Assembly: GCA_934636305.1 (NCBI GenBank)
Contig: CAKUAM010000096.1
Coordinates: forward strand, 1 to 6,355
Length of the DNA: 6,355 bases
Direction of reading: 5' to 3'
Origin: an uncultured Oscillospiraceae bacterium
GTDB taxonomy: Bacteria > Bacillota > Clostridia > Oscillospirales > Oscillospiraceae
The notes beneath the pieces are model-generated. The model saw only the letters and a list, made by a program, of their open reading frames with translations. It was not told the DNA's origin and did not search any database. The translations under genes were made by a program, and so were the position numbers. Each line of letters starts with the position of its first letter. The first letter of the stretch is position 1. Positions 1 through 5,225 of the stretch are shown here, piece by piece.

Positions 1-131
1 AATACGATAATGTGTCCATGGAATGCCTATCGATGGGTATGAGCGACGATTTTACCGACGCCATCGCCGAAGGCTCCACCATGGTGCGCATTGGCACCGC
101 AATCTTCGGCAAGCGCAACTATACAACCTGA
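1..131 (+). CDS. yggS: YggS/PLPBP-family pyridoxal phosphate-binding protein, C-terminal fragment
   Basis: Only the last 42 codons are inside the window; the gene begins upstream and ends at TGA 129-131. The reading frame starts at base 3 and contains LSMGMSDDF followed by [19 protein letters not shown]. This is the conserved end of the YggS/YlmE/PROSC family: the SMGMS segment and the RIG motif lie around the phosphate of pyridoxal 5'-phosphate in known structures. Family members are single-domain alanine-racemase-fold (type III) PLP proteins of about 230 residues that act in vitamin B6 and amino acid homeostasis and are not known to be true enzymes. The stop is 36 bases before sepF, so the two are probably co-transcribed, as in the ylmE-ylmF arrangement of many Firmicutes. 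The identification is firm; the start and full length cannot be seen. Confidence 0.93.
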   Translation, partial: YDNVSMECLSMGMSDDFTDAIAEGSTMVRIGTAIFGKRNYTT

Positions 132-152
132 TTACAGACAATAGCTATTTCT

Positions 153-157
153 GGAGG
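153..157 (+). promoter_or_regulatory. sepF ribosome binding site
   Basis: GGAGG lies 10 bases before the ATG at 168 and supports that start. No other in-frame start is better placed. Confidence 0.75.
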
Positions 158-167
158 ATAACTTACA

Positions 168-692
168 ATGGGATTTATGGATGATCTGAAGAAGCTGACG
201 AAGCCGTATACCGAGGACGACGACGATTTTGATGAATTTGACGACGATGTCCGTCCTTCCCGCGCCAGCCGTTCTTCGGCTGCCCCGAAGCCTTCGTACA
301 GCAGCTTTGATTTGGATAATGACGACGACAATACATCTTCCGGCAGCCAATCCGGCCGCCGCACGCTTGGCGGCAGCAATGCTGCAAACGGCAAGGTTGT
401 CAACATCCACACAACCGCGCAGATGCAGGTCGTTCTGGTCAAGCCCGACCGCTTTGACAACGTCTCTGACATCGCTGAGCATCTGCGCAGCAAGCATGCC
501 GTGGTTCTGAATCTGGAATCCACGAATAAGGATGTTGCAAGACGTCTGGTCGATTTCCTGTCCGGCTGCGCCTATGCGCTTGACGGCAAGATTAAGAAGA
601 TCGCCATCAGCACGTACATTATCACGCCGTACAACGTTGATATCGTCGGCGACCTCATCGACGAGCTGGAAAACAACGGTGTCTATCTTTAA
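168..692 (+). CDS. sepF: cell division protein SepF
   Basis: SepF is a cytoplasmic, peripheral membrane protein that anchors FtsZ filaments to the membrane and shapes the septum. The 174-residue product has the standard three parts. Residues 1-10 (MGFMDDLKKL) form a short amphipathic membrane-binding helix. Residues about 15-75 are a disordered acidic/serine-rich linker with Asp runs (DDDDFDEFDDD). Residues about 77-165 are the SepF (DUF552) domain with VVLVKPDRFD, VVLNLESTN, RRLVDFLSGCAYALDG and KIAISTYIITP, matching the family's conserved NL, DFLsG and ALdG positions. Length is normal for the family. It lies between yggS and divIVA, 31 bases before divIVA, so it is part of a division operon whose promoter is outside the window. 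The C-terminal end is very short after the fold (GVYL). Identification is very secure. Confidence 0.96.
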   Translation: MGFMDDLKKLTKPYTEDDDDFDEFDDDVRPSRASRSSAAPKPSYSSFDLDNDDDNTSSGSQSGRRTLGGSNAANGKVVNIHTTAQMQVVLVKPDRFDNVSDIAEHLRSKHAVVLNLESTNKDVARRLVDFLSGCAYALDGKIKKIAISTYIITPYNVDIVGDLIDELENNGVYL

Positions 693-708
693 TTCAATCT
701 GACCGTTC

Positions 709-715
709 AGGGAGG
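709..715 (+). promoter_or_regulatory. divIVA ribosome binding site
   Basis: AGGGAGG lies 8 bases before the ATG at 724, inside the 31-base gap after sepF. It fixes the divIVA start and shows that divIVA has its own initiation signal. Confidence 0.75.
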
Positions 716-723
716 CCGTTTGC

Positions 724-1515
724 ATGTTTACACCACAGGAAATTCAGGAGCAAACCTTTTCCAAGGCCGTATTCGGCGGCTATGATATGCAGCAGGTCGA
801 TGATTTTCTCGAGCCGCTGACAGAGGATTACATCACACTTTACAAGGAAAATTCCGTGCTGAAGGCCAAGATGAAAATTCTGGTTGAAAAGCTGGAGGAA
901 TACCGCGCGCAGGAGACACAGCAGTCGTCCGCCGTGGCCGACGCGCAGGCCAAGAGCGCGCAGATGCTCAAGGAGGCGCAGGCAAAGTGTGCCGCCATGC
1001 TGCAGAATGCAGAGGTCAATGCGCAGTCGAATGCGCAGGTCAACGCCGCAAACGTGCAGCTGGCGCAGATTAACCAGCAAATCCATGCAGAGCAGGAGCG
1101 GCTGAACTACGCCAAGCAGACCGCGCTGAATTTTATCTCTGTGCTTGAGCGCGATGTGCAGGGCCACCTGGCACTGCTGGAAACGCTGAAAACGCGTGAC
1201 CTCACCCAGGAAACCGCGCCAGCCTCCGCGGCCCCCGCCGCACCGGCAAAGCCTGCCCATGAAAAGCCCTATGACTGGCAGTCCGACGTGCCCGCCGCAC
1301 CGGCAGCGCAGCCGGATGAGAATGCCAGCACGCAGGAGATTGCGTCCGAGATCTCAGACAATCTGGAAAAGCTCATCGGCAGTGAGCCCGCGCCGACCAT
1401 CTCGACTCCCGCGCCGGTAAAGCCCGCACCGAAGCCCATGCATCCGGACAGCGCGACCATCAAATTTGAAGATCTCAAATTTGGCCGCAACTATGACCCG
1501 ACCTCCGGCAAATAA
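724..1515 (+). CDS. divIVA: cell division / polarity protein DivIVA
   Basis: DivIVA self-assembles on negatively curved membrane at septa and poles and recruits partners that position division or chromosome-segregation factors. The 263-residue protein opens with the diagnostic lipid-binding segment: TPQEIQEQTFSKAVFGGYDMQQVDDFLE (residues 3-30, containing the family motif F-x-x-x-x-x-G-Y-x-x-x-x-V-D-x-F-L). A predicted coiled coil follows, rich in Ala, Gln, Glu and Lys (about 33-160), including an Ala/Gln/Asn-rich stretch at 95-120. A Pro/Ala-rich, probably disordered region spans about 163-240. The end, KFEDLKFGRNY (residues 247-257), looks like a conserved C-terminal peptide and may be a partner-docking tail; that role is inferred. 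The gene is the last of the yggS-sepF-divIVA unit and is followed by a strong hairpin. Many Firmicutes have ylmG and ylmH between sepF and divIVA; here they are absent. Confidence 0.94.
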   Translation: MFTPQEIQEQTFSKAVFGGYDMQQVDDFLEPLTEDYITLYKENSVLKAKMKILVEKLEEYRAQETQQSSAVADAQAKSAQMLKEAQAKCAAMLQNAEVNAQSNAQVNAANVQLAQINQQIHAEQERLNYAKQTALNFISVLERDVQGHLALLETLKTRDLTQETAPASAAPAAPAKPAHEKPYDWQSDVPAAPAAQPDENASTQEIASEISDNLEKLIGSEPAPTISTPAPVKPAPKPMHPDSATIKFEDLKFGRNYDPTSGK

Positions 1516-1526
1516 TCACAACGGAA

Positions 1527-1560
1527 AACCCCCGCACAGGCTGCTGCCTGTGCGGGGGTT
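1527..1560. terminator. bidirectional intrinsic terminator between convergent units
   Basis: A perfect 15-bp stem (1527-1541 with 1546-1560) with a TGCT tetraloop starts 11 bases after the divIVA stop. The stem has a CCCCCGCACAGGC core and AA/TT ends. On the plus strand it is followed by GTACTT, a poor U-tract. On the minus strand it is followed by TTTT when the flanking AAAA at 1525-1528 is counted, so it may serve the LytM gene (which ends at 1568 from the other side) better than divIVA. It fills most of the 52-bp convergent gap. Confidence 0.85.
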
Positions 1561-1567
1561 GTACTTA

Positions 1568-2284
1568 TCAGCCGATAAATTCTGCCGGATCAATGCCGTC
1601 GCCATTGGCATAAACTGCGAAATGCAGATGCGGCTCGTCCGCTAGCTCCAGAAGCGCTGTTGTGCCCACTGCGCCGATCGTCTGCCCCGCCTCTACGCAG
1701 TCACCTGCAGAAACCGCCGGCATAGCAGCCAGATTGGAATACTGTGACACATGGCCATCCGGATGGTTGATGATGACGGTTGTTCCCAGATATTCATCAT
1801 CGTAAACCGCCGTGACCGTTCCGCTGCCAGCAGCCCTAACCGGCGTACCGACTGCCGCTGTCAAATCGACGCCCGCATGCGTGCGCCAGTCCTGCGTCGT
1901 CACATTATACACCAGCGCATCCACGGCGTAGCGCTGCTGGGTATTGCCGTTCACCGGCCAGACACGCACACTCTGCGCCGCTGCTTGGACATCCTCCTCT
2001 GCGACTGCCGCAGCCGGTGCGGCAGCCTCGTCGGCGGAAGCCGTCTGCCGGGATGCCTGCGGTTGCTGCGCGGGTGTTTCTTCCTCCTGTGGCTGAGCCG
2101 CGCTGGTTGCTACGGACAAAGCAGGCTCGCCAATGGATCTTTTTTCGGAAATTGCATTGGAGACGAACAAATAGCCCGCGACCCCTACTGCGCAGACACA
2201 GAGGGCCAGGGCTATGTAGTAGCCCTTCTCCCGGAAGAATTTCCGAATCCGTTGAATGCTCGGATGGTTTTCATTGTTTTGCAT
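1568..2284 (-). CDS. membrane-anchored M23/LytM-domain protein, SpoIIQ-like
   Basis: The product from the preferred start is 238 residues. It has a short basic cytoplasmic N-terminus (1-20), one membrane segment (about 22-41), a Gln/Ala/Pro-rich spacer (about 55-105) and a LytM domain (about 107-238) outside the membrane. The zinc peptidase residues are all present: H136-x-x-x-D140 and H219-x-H221 (PHLHF). The stretch VWPVNG, then YAVDALVYNVTTQDWRTHAGVDL, resembles SpoIIQ, the forespore protein that pairs with SpoIIIAH during engulfment. B. subtilis SpoIIQ lost catalytic ligands, while clostridial forms such as that of C. difficile keep zinc ligands. The frame is open upstream to an ATG at 2335, but the ATG at 2284 has GGAGGTG six bases before it and is the better start. 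The gene follows the CBS-protein gene by 63 bases. It could instead be a general cell-wall endopeptidase or amidase activator. M23 family is certain; the SpoIIQ role is probable. Confidence 0.85.
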   Translation of the reverse strand: MQNNENHPSIQRIRKFFREKGYYIALALCVCAVGVAGYLFVSNAISEKRSIGEPALSVATSAAQPQEEETPAQQPQASRQTASADEAAAPAAAVAEEDVQAAAQSVRVWPVNGNTQQRYAVDALVYNVTTQDWRTHAGVDLTAAVGTPVRAAGSGTVTAVYDDEYLGTTVIINHPDGHVSQYSNLAAMPAVSAGDCVEAGQTIGAVGTTALLELADEPHLHFAVYANGDGIDPAEFIG

Positions 2285-2290
2285 TGTTTG

Positions 2291-2297
2291 CACCTCC
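2291..2297 (-). promoter_or_regulatory. ribosome binding site that decides the LytM gene start
   Basis: On the minus strand GGAGGTG is followed by six bases (CAAACA) and then ATG at 2284. The longer ATG at 2335 has no comparable signal, so the shorter protein of 238 residues is preferred. Confidence 0.85.
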
Positions 2298-2303
2298 GGA
2301 GCA

Positions 2304-2333
2304 TAGTATGTACCGGTTTCCAGGTGCTTAAAC
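2304..2333 (-). promoter_or_regulatory. candidate sporulation-sigma (SigF/SigG-type) promoter for the LytM gene
   Basis: On the minus strand CATACTA (2304-2310) fits the SigG -10 consensus CATNHTA at every position. GTTTA (2329-2333) fits four of five positions of the SigG -35 GHATR at 18-bp spacing. Read as SigF, GTACATACTA matches most of GGNNANANTR. Transcription would start close to the ribosome binding site and exclude the upstream ATG at 2335. A vegetative reading (TTTAAG, 18 bp, TACTAT) is also possible. These consensus sequences come from B. subtilis, so the assignment is tentative. Confidence 0.35.
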
Positions 2334-2347
2334 ATATTTTCCCAGGT

Positions 2348-2764
2348 TTATTCTGAATCCTTGGGAAACCCGTGCTGCAGCACATATTTGAGAATCCGGC
2401 TTCTTGTCACAATGCCAATGAAATCCCCCTTGTCATCAATGACCGGGACAAAGTTCTGTTCGGCGGCAACAAGCACCAGATCCTCCACACGCGTATCCAC
2501 CCGCACGGGCTGTACGGTGCGCCGGTGGAGAATTTCACTGATGGAGTGCTCCTCCGTCTGCCGCAGATCCATAATGCAGAGCCGTTTGATTGTCCACAGC
2601 AGATCCCCTTCGGTCACTACGCCGCAATATTTGCCGCTCTCATCCAGAACCGGCAGTGCTGTATAGCCAGAGTGCTCCATCCGCTCCATAGCCTGCCGCA
2701 GTGTTGCGTCCGCATCGATATAGGAGCACATCGCTTTCGGTGTCAGAAAAAACAGAATATTCAA
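2348..2764 (-). CDS. stand-alone CBS-pair domain protein
   Basis: The product is 138 residues with a TTG start and consists almost entirely of two CBS motifs (about 9-62 and 74-130). Visible landmarks are LNILFFLTPK at the start, TLRQAMERMEHSGYTALPVLDESGKY, GVVTEGDLLW, then VEDLVLVAAEQNFVPVIDDKG and GIVTRSRILKYVL. CBS pairs usually bind adenosine-containing ligands; small Firmicutes proteins of this build include the c-di-AMP-binding CbpB/DarB of B. subtilis. The ligand here cannot be read from sequence. It is a soluble cytoplasmic protein with no fused transporter or enzyme. The frame is open back to an ATG at 2857, but the residues before TTG do not look like the domain, and GGGAGGG sits six bases before TTG. 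It is the first gene of a minus-strand unit with the LytM gene and is divergent from feoAB. Confidence 0.85.
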   Translation of the reverse strand: MNILFFLTPKAMCSYIDADATLRQAMERMEHSGYTALPVLDESGKYCGVVTEGDLLWTIKRLCIMDLRQTEEHSISEILHRRTVQPVRVDTRVEDLVLVAAEQNFVPVIDDKGDFIGIVTRSRILKYVLQHGFPKDSE

Positions 2765-2770
2765 GTATGA

Positions 2771-2777
2771 CCCTCCC
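2771..2777 (-). promoter_or_regulatory. ribosome binding site that decides the TTG start of the CBS gene
   Basis: GGGAGGG on the minus strand, then TCATAC and TTG at 2764. Spacing is ideal, and the protein then begins directly with the family-like NILFFLTPK segment. Confidence 0.8.
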
Positions 2778-2795
2778 ACGGTATCGTTTGTAATG

Positions 2796-2804
2796 ATTCT
2801 ACCA
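2796..2804 (-). promoter_or_regulatory. candidate extended -10 promoter for the CBS-LytM unit
   Basis: On the minus strand TGGTAGAAT reads as TGn plus TAGAAT (five of six to TATAAT). It sits about 20 bases before the GGGAGGG ribosome binding site. No good -35 is seen at 17 bp (ACGAGA), which an extended -10 can tolerate. Confidence 0.4.
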
Positions 2805-2883
2805 TATCGCTGCCGTTTTCTCGTGACATTTTTGTAAATTATGCCGGAGTGCGTCATTTTTATCCGATTTATGCAGATCGTTC

Positions 2884-2912
2884 TTGCTTTTTTCCGAAAG
2901 TTAGTTTATTCT
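2884..2912 (+). promoter_or_regulatory. candidate feoAB promoter
   Basis: TTGCTT (2884-2889), 17 bp, TATTCT (2907-2912) is the best vegetative-type pair in front of feoA. The match is moderate. The -10 falls inside the spacer and right arm of the dyad at 2896-2919, a layout that suits repression by a bound regulator. Confidence 0.35.
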
Positions 2913-2919
2913 AACATTC
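2896..2919. promoter_or_regulatory. candidate metalloregulator operator (dyad) before feoAB
   Basis: GAAAGTTAG - TTTATT - CTAACATTC is an inverted repeat with 9-base arms, one mismatch and a 6-base A/T spacer. GTTAG/CTAAC half sites recall DtxR/IdeR-type boxes, although in classical DtxR boxes the spacer is shorter. It ends 49 bases before feoA and overlaps the likely -10, as expected for iron-dependent repression. The dyad is seen directly; the regulator is inferred. Confidence 0.5.
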
Positions 2920-2946
2920 AGAAAAAGTATGTTTTTCCTATCGCGC

Positions 2947-2955
2947 AAAGGAGGT
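2947..2955 (+). promoter_or_regulatory. feoA ribosome binding site with long spacing
   Basis: AAAGGAGGT is a near-perfect anti-16S match but lies 13 bases before the ATG at 2969, longer than the usual 6-9. No other in-frame ATG, GTG or TTG lies closer. Confidence 0.7.
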
Positions 2956-2968
2956 TCTGAGATTTCCT

Positions 2969-3199
2969 ATGACACTTGACGAAATGCAGGTCGGGCACAG
3001 CGCTGCCATTTCCGCCGTCGGCGGGGAGGGCATCCTGCGCTGTCGGCTTCTGGATATGGGGCTGATCCCAGGGACACGCGTCCGCGTGAGCAAAATCGCG
3101 CCGATGGGCGACCCGATGGAGCTGTTTCTGCGCGGGTATACGCTGACGCTGCGGAAAGAGGATGCCCATCATATTACCATTGAGGAGGACGCCGGATGA
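2969..3199 (+). CDS. feoA: ferrous iron transport protein A (FeoA)
   Basis: FeoA is a small cytoplasmic SH3-like protein that works with the FeoB iron permease, probably by modulating its G domain or channel. The 76-residue product shows the family pattern from end to end: a leading DEMQVGHSAAI, then RCRLLDMGLIPGTRVRV (residues about 24-40), the APMGDPMEL turn (44-52) and the strand LRGYTLTLRKEDAHHITIE. The length is typical. Its stop overlaps the feoB start by four bases (ATGA at 3196-3199), and the feoB ribosome binding site GGAGG (3184-3188) lies inside its last codons, so the two are co-transcribed and probably translationally coupled. Regulation is likely through the dyad at 2896-2919. 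Confidence 0.95.
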   Translation: MTLDEMQVGHSAAISAVGGEGILRCRLLDMGLIPGTRVRVSKIAPMGDPMELFLRGYTLTLRKEDAHHITIEEDAG

Positions 3200-5178
3200 T
3201 TTTTGCACTGGCCGGCAACCAGAACTGCGGCAAAACCACGCTTTTTAATCAGCTGACCGGCTCCAATCAGCACGTCGGCAATTTCCCGGGTGTAACTGTC
3301 GATCAGAAATCCGGCCAGATCCGTGGACAGAAGGACTGTACCGTCGTTGATCTGCCAGGCATTTATTCCCTGCGGCCATATACGGCAGAGGAGATCGTCA
3401 CCCGCGATTTCATTCTGAAAAGCAAGCCCGATGGCATCATCAATATTGTTGACGCAACAAATCTGGAACGCAATCTTTACCTGACGCTGCAGCTTCTGAC
3501 GCTCCGCGTCCCGATGGTACTGGCGCTCAACATGATGGACGAGCTGACCGGCAACGGCGGCTCGATCGAGATTGCCAAGCTCTCACAGGGACTTGGCATC
3601 CCGGTTATCCCGATCTGCGCAGCCTCCGGCGATGGCGTGGAAGCGCTGGTTGAGACAGCCGTCCACACAGCAGCACAGAAGCAGCTGCCCGCTGTCGTTG
3701 ATTTTTGTGCTCCCGGGCCTGTTCACCGCTGCATCCATGCCGTCTCGCACCAGATTGAGGATCATGCGCAGATGGCCGGACTCAGCACACGCTTTGCTGC
3801 CACTTGGGTCATTGACGGTGACGAGGCAATCATGCAGCAGCTGCAGCTCGATCAGAACGAAAAGGAGCTTATTGAGCATTCAATCGTACAGATGGAGCAG
3901 GAACGCGGTCTTGACCGCAATGCCGCCATTGCAGATATGCGCTACACCTTCATTGAGGAACAGGTCCGCCGCTGCGTTGTCAAGCCGCACGAGAGCAAGG
4001 AGCGCATGCGTTCGGTTCGGGCAGACAAAATCCTGACCGGCAAATACACCGCCATCCCCATTTTTATCGGCGTTATGCTGCTCATCTTCTATCTGACCTT
4101 CCACGTGATTGGGCAGACACTCAGCGACCTGCTCGCCGCAGGCATTGACGCGCTGACAGTCCTTGTGGACCATGCCTTGCGCGCCTATGGCCTCAATCCA
4201 ATCGTGCAGTCACTGATAATTGACGGTATTTTTCAGGGCGTCGGGTCTGTGCTGAGCTTCCTGCCCATCATTGTGACGCTGTTCTTCTTCCTGTCCATTC
4301 TGGAGGACACCGGCTATATGGCGCGTGTGGCCTTCGTGATGGACAAGCCGCTGCGCAGGCTCGGTCTGTCCGGCAAATCGATTGTACCGATGCTTCTTGG
4401 CTTCGGGTGCACGGTTCCCGCCGTGATGGCCACCCGGACGCTGCCATCTGCGCGCGACCGCACCATGACGATTCTCCTGACGCCGTTCATGAGCTGCTCG
4501 GCCAAAATTCCAATTTACGCCTTCTTTTCCGCTGCTTTTTTCCCGCAGTACGCCGCGCTTGTCATGATCGGGCTGTATGTCCTCGGCATTCTTTTCGGGA
4601 TCGTGTCCGCGCTCGTGCTCAAGACGGCTTTCCGCGGCAGGCCTGTTCCGTTCGTCATGGAGCTTCCGAACTACCGTCTGCCCAGCGCAAAAAGTGTCCT
4701 GCTTTTGTTGTGGGATAAGGCCAAGGACTTTATCACGCGCGCGTTTACAGTGATCTTCCTTGCGACGATTGTAATCTGGTTCCTGCAGCGCTTTGATATG
4801 CGGCTGAACGTTGCCGTCAACAGTGAGCAAAGCCTGCTTGCCGCCATTGGCCGCTGGCTGGCCCCTGTTTTTGCACCGCTTGGTTTTGCCGACTGGCGCT
4901 GCGCAACCGCGCTCATCTCCGGCTTCATTGCAAAGGAATCTGTTGTCAGCACGCTGCAGATTTTGCTTGGCAGCAGCGCAGTCTCCACGCTGTTTACAAC
5001 AAAAACCGCGCTCAGCTTTCTCGTGTTCACACTTCTCTACACGCCCTGCGTTGCCGCAATTGCCGCCATCCGCCGTGAGGTCGGATCGGCTGGCCGCGCT
5101 GCAGTCATTGCGCTGTCTCAGTGCTGCATCGCGTGGCTGGCTGCATTTTTGCTGTACCATCTGATTCTGGCACTCTGA
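3196..5178 (+). CDS. feoB: ferrous iron transporter FeoB
   Basis: FeoB imports Fe(II) across the cytoplasmic membrane, mainly under anoxic conditions. The 660-residue protein begins with a G domain: G1 GNQNCGKTT (7-15), G2 region NFPGVTV (29-35), G3 DLPG (52-55), G4 NMMD (112-115) and G5-like CAASGDGVEAL (141-151). A helical GDI-type spacer (about 175-270) follows. The membrane part (about 285-660) carries two gate-like blocks and their hallmarks: LGFGCTVPAVMATRTL (401-416), LLTPFMSCSAKIPIY (427-441), GFIAKESVVSTL (576-587) and LLYTPCVAAIAAI (613-625). It is at the short end for the family (many are 700-770 residues), but no hallmark block is missing. FeoA is directly upstream; no FeoC-like gene follows. 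The stop codon shares a base with an in-frame ATG of the next gene (TGATG, 5176-5180). Confidence 0.97.
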   Translation: MIFALAGNQNCGKTTLFNQLTGSNQHVGNFPGVTVDQKSGQIRGQKDCTVVDLPGIYSLRPYTAEEIVTRDFILKSKPDGIINIVDATNLERNLYLTLQLLTLRVPMVLALNMMDELTGNGGSIEIAKLSQGLGIPVIPICAASGDGVEALVETAVHTAAQKQLPAVVDFCAPGPVHRCIHAVSHQIEDHAQMAGLSTRFAATWVIDGDEAIMQQLQLDQNEKELIEHSIVQMEQERGLDRNAAIADMRYTFIEEQVRRCVVKPHESKERMRSVRADKILTGKYTAIPIFIGVMLLIFYLTFHVIGQTLSDLLAAGIDALTVLVDHALRAYGLNPIVQSLIIDGIFQGVGSVLSFLPIIVTLFFFLSILEDTGYMARVAFVMDKPLRRLGLSGKSIVPMLLGFGCTVPAVMATRTLPSARDRTMTILLTPFMSCSAKIPIYAFFSAAFFPQYAALVMIGLYVLGILFGIVSALVLKTAFRGRPVPFVMELPNYRLPSAKSVLLLLWDKAKDFITRAFTVIFLATIVIWFLQRFDMRLNVAVNSEQSLLAAIGRWLAPVFAPLGFADWRCATALISGFIAKESVVSTLQILLGSSAVSTLFTTKTALSFLVFTLLYTPCVAAIAAIRREVGSAGRAAVIALSQCCIAWLAAFLLYHLILAL

Positions 5179-5188
5179 TGTCATATTG

Positions 5189-5218
5189 CCCCCGTCTGTT
5201 CATAAGAATAGACGGGGG
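5189..5218 (+). terminator. terminator-like hairpin between feoB and the deacetylase gene
   Basis: CCCCCGTCT (5189-5197) pairs with AGACGGGGG (5210-5218). Inside it, GTTC pairs with GAAT (one G-U), giving a 13-bp stem with an ATAA loop. It begins 10 bases after the feoB stop and is followed by TGTTGTT, a weak U-tract. It resembles the hairpin after divIVA and probably ends or attenuates the feo transcript. Its 3' arm also contains the only ribosome binding site candidate for the next gene. Confidence 0.65.
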
Positions 5219-5220
5219 TG
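5214..5220 (+). promoter_or_regulatory. ribosome binding site of the deacetylase gene, inside a hairpin arm
   Basis: GGGGGTG lies five bases before the ATG at 5226 and is the only Shine-Dalgarno-like sequence nearby. Five of its bases are paired when the hairpin at 5189-5218 forms, so reading of the gene may need that hairpin to be open or absent. Confidence 0.55.
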
Positions 5221-5225
5221 TTGTT

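Noticed and set aside
132..725. 197-codon minus-strand frame opposite sepF
   Set aside because: Antisense to a clear sepF with no ribosome binding site or recognisable family; a codon-bias shadow.
694..1260. 188-codon minus-strand frame opposite divIVA
   Set aside because: Leu/Arg/Cys-rich composition mirrors the Gln/Ala/Lys codons of the DivIVA coiled coil; no domain seen.
2285..2335. 17-residue upstream extension of the LytM protein from ATG at 2335
   Set aside because: No Shine-Dalgarno there, while GGAGGTG sits at ideal spacing from the ATG at 2284; the candidate promoter also lies inside the extension.
1751..2356. 201-codon plus-strand frame opposite the LytM gene
   Set aside because: Cys/Arg-rich reading of the opposite strand of a gene with intact M23 motifs.
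2765..2968. Riboswitch, T-box or Fur box in the divergent intergenic region
   Set aside because: Only 204 bp, without conserved riboswitch or T-box landmarks or a GATAATGAT-type repeat; the dyad and promoter-like elements explain what structure is visible.
4210..5184. 324-codon open frame on the minus strand opposite feoB
   Set aside because: It lies wholly antisense to strong FeoB hallmark motifs and is very rich in Gln, Arg, Asn and charged residues with no domain. It is a shadow of GC-biased codon use.
5121..5225. Longer forms of the deacetylase starting at ATG 5121 or 5178
   Set aside because: The first overlaps feoB deeply. The second (TGATG overlap with the feoB stop) has no ribosome binding site and would code through a hairpin, and the ATG at 5226 gives a normal signal-anchor start. 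Translational coupling from 5178 is not fully excluded.
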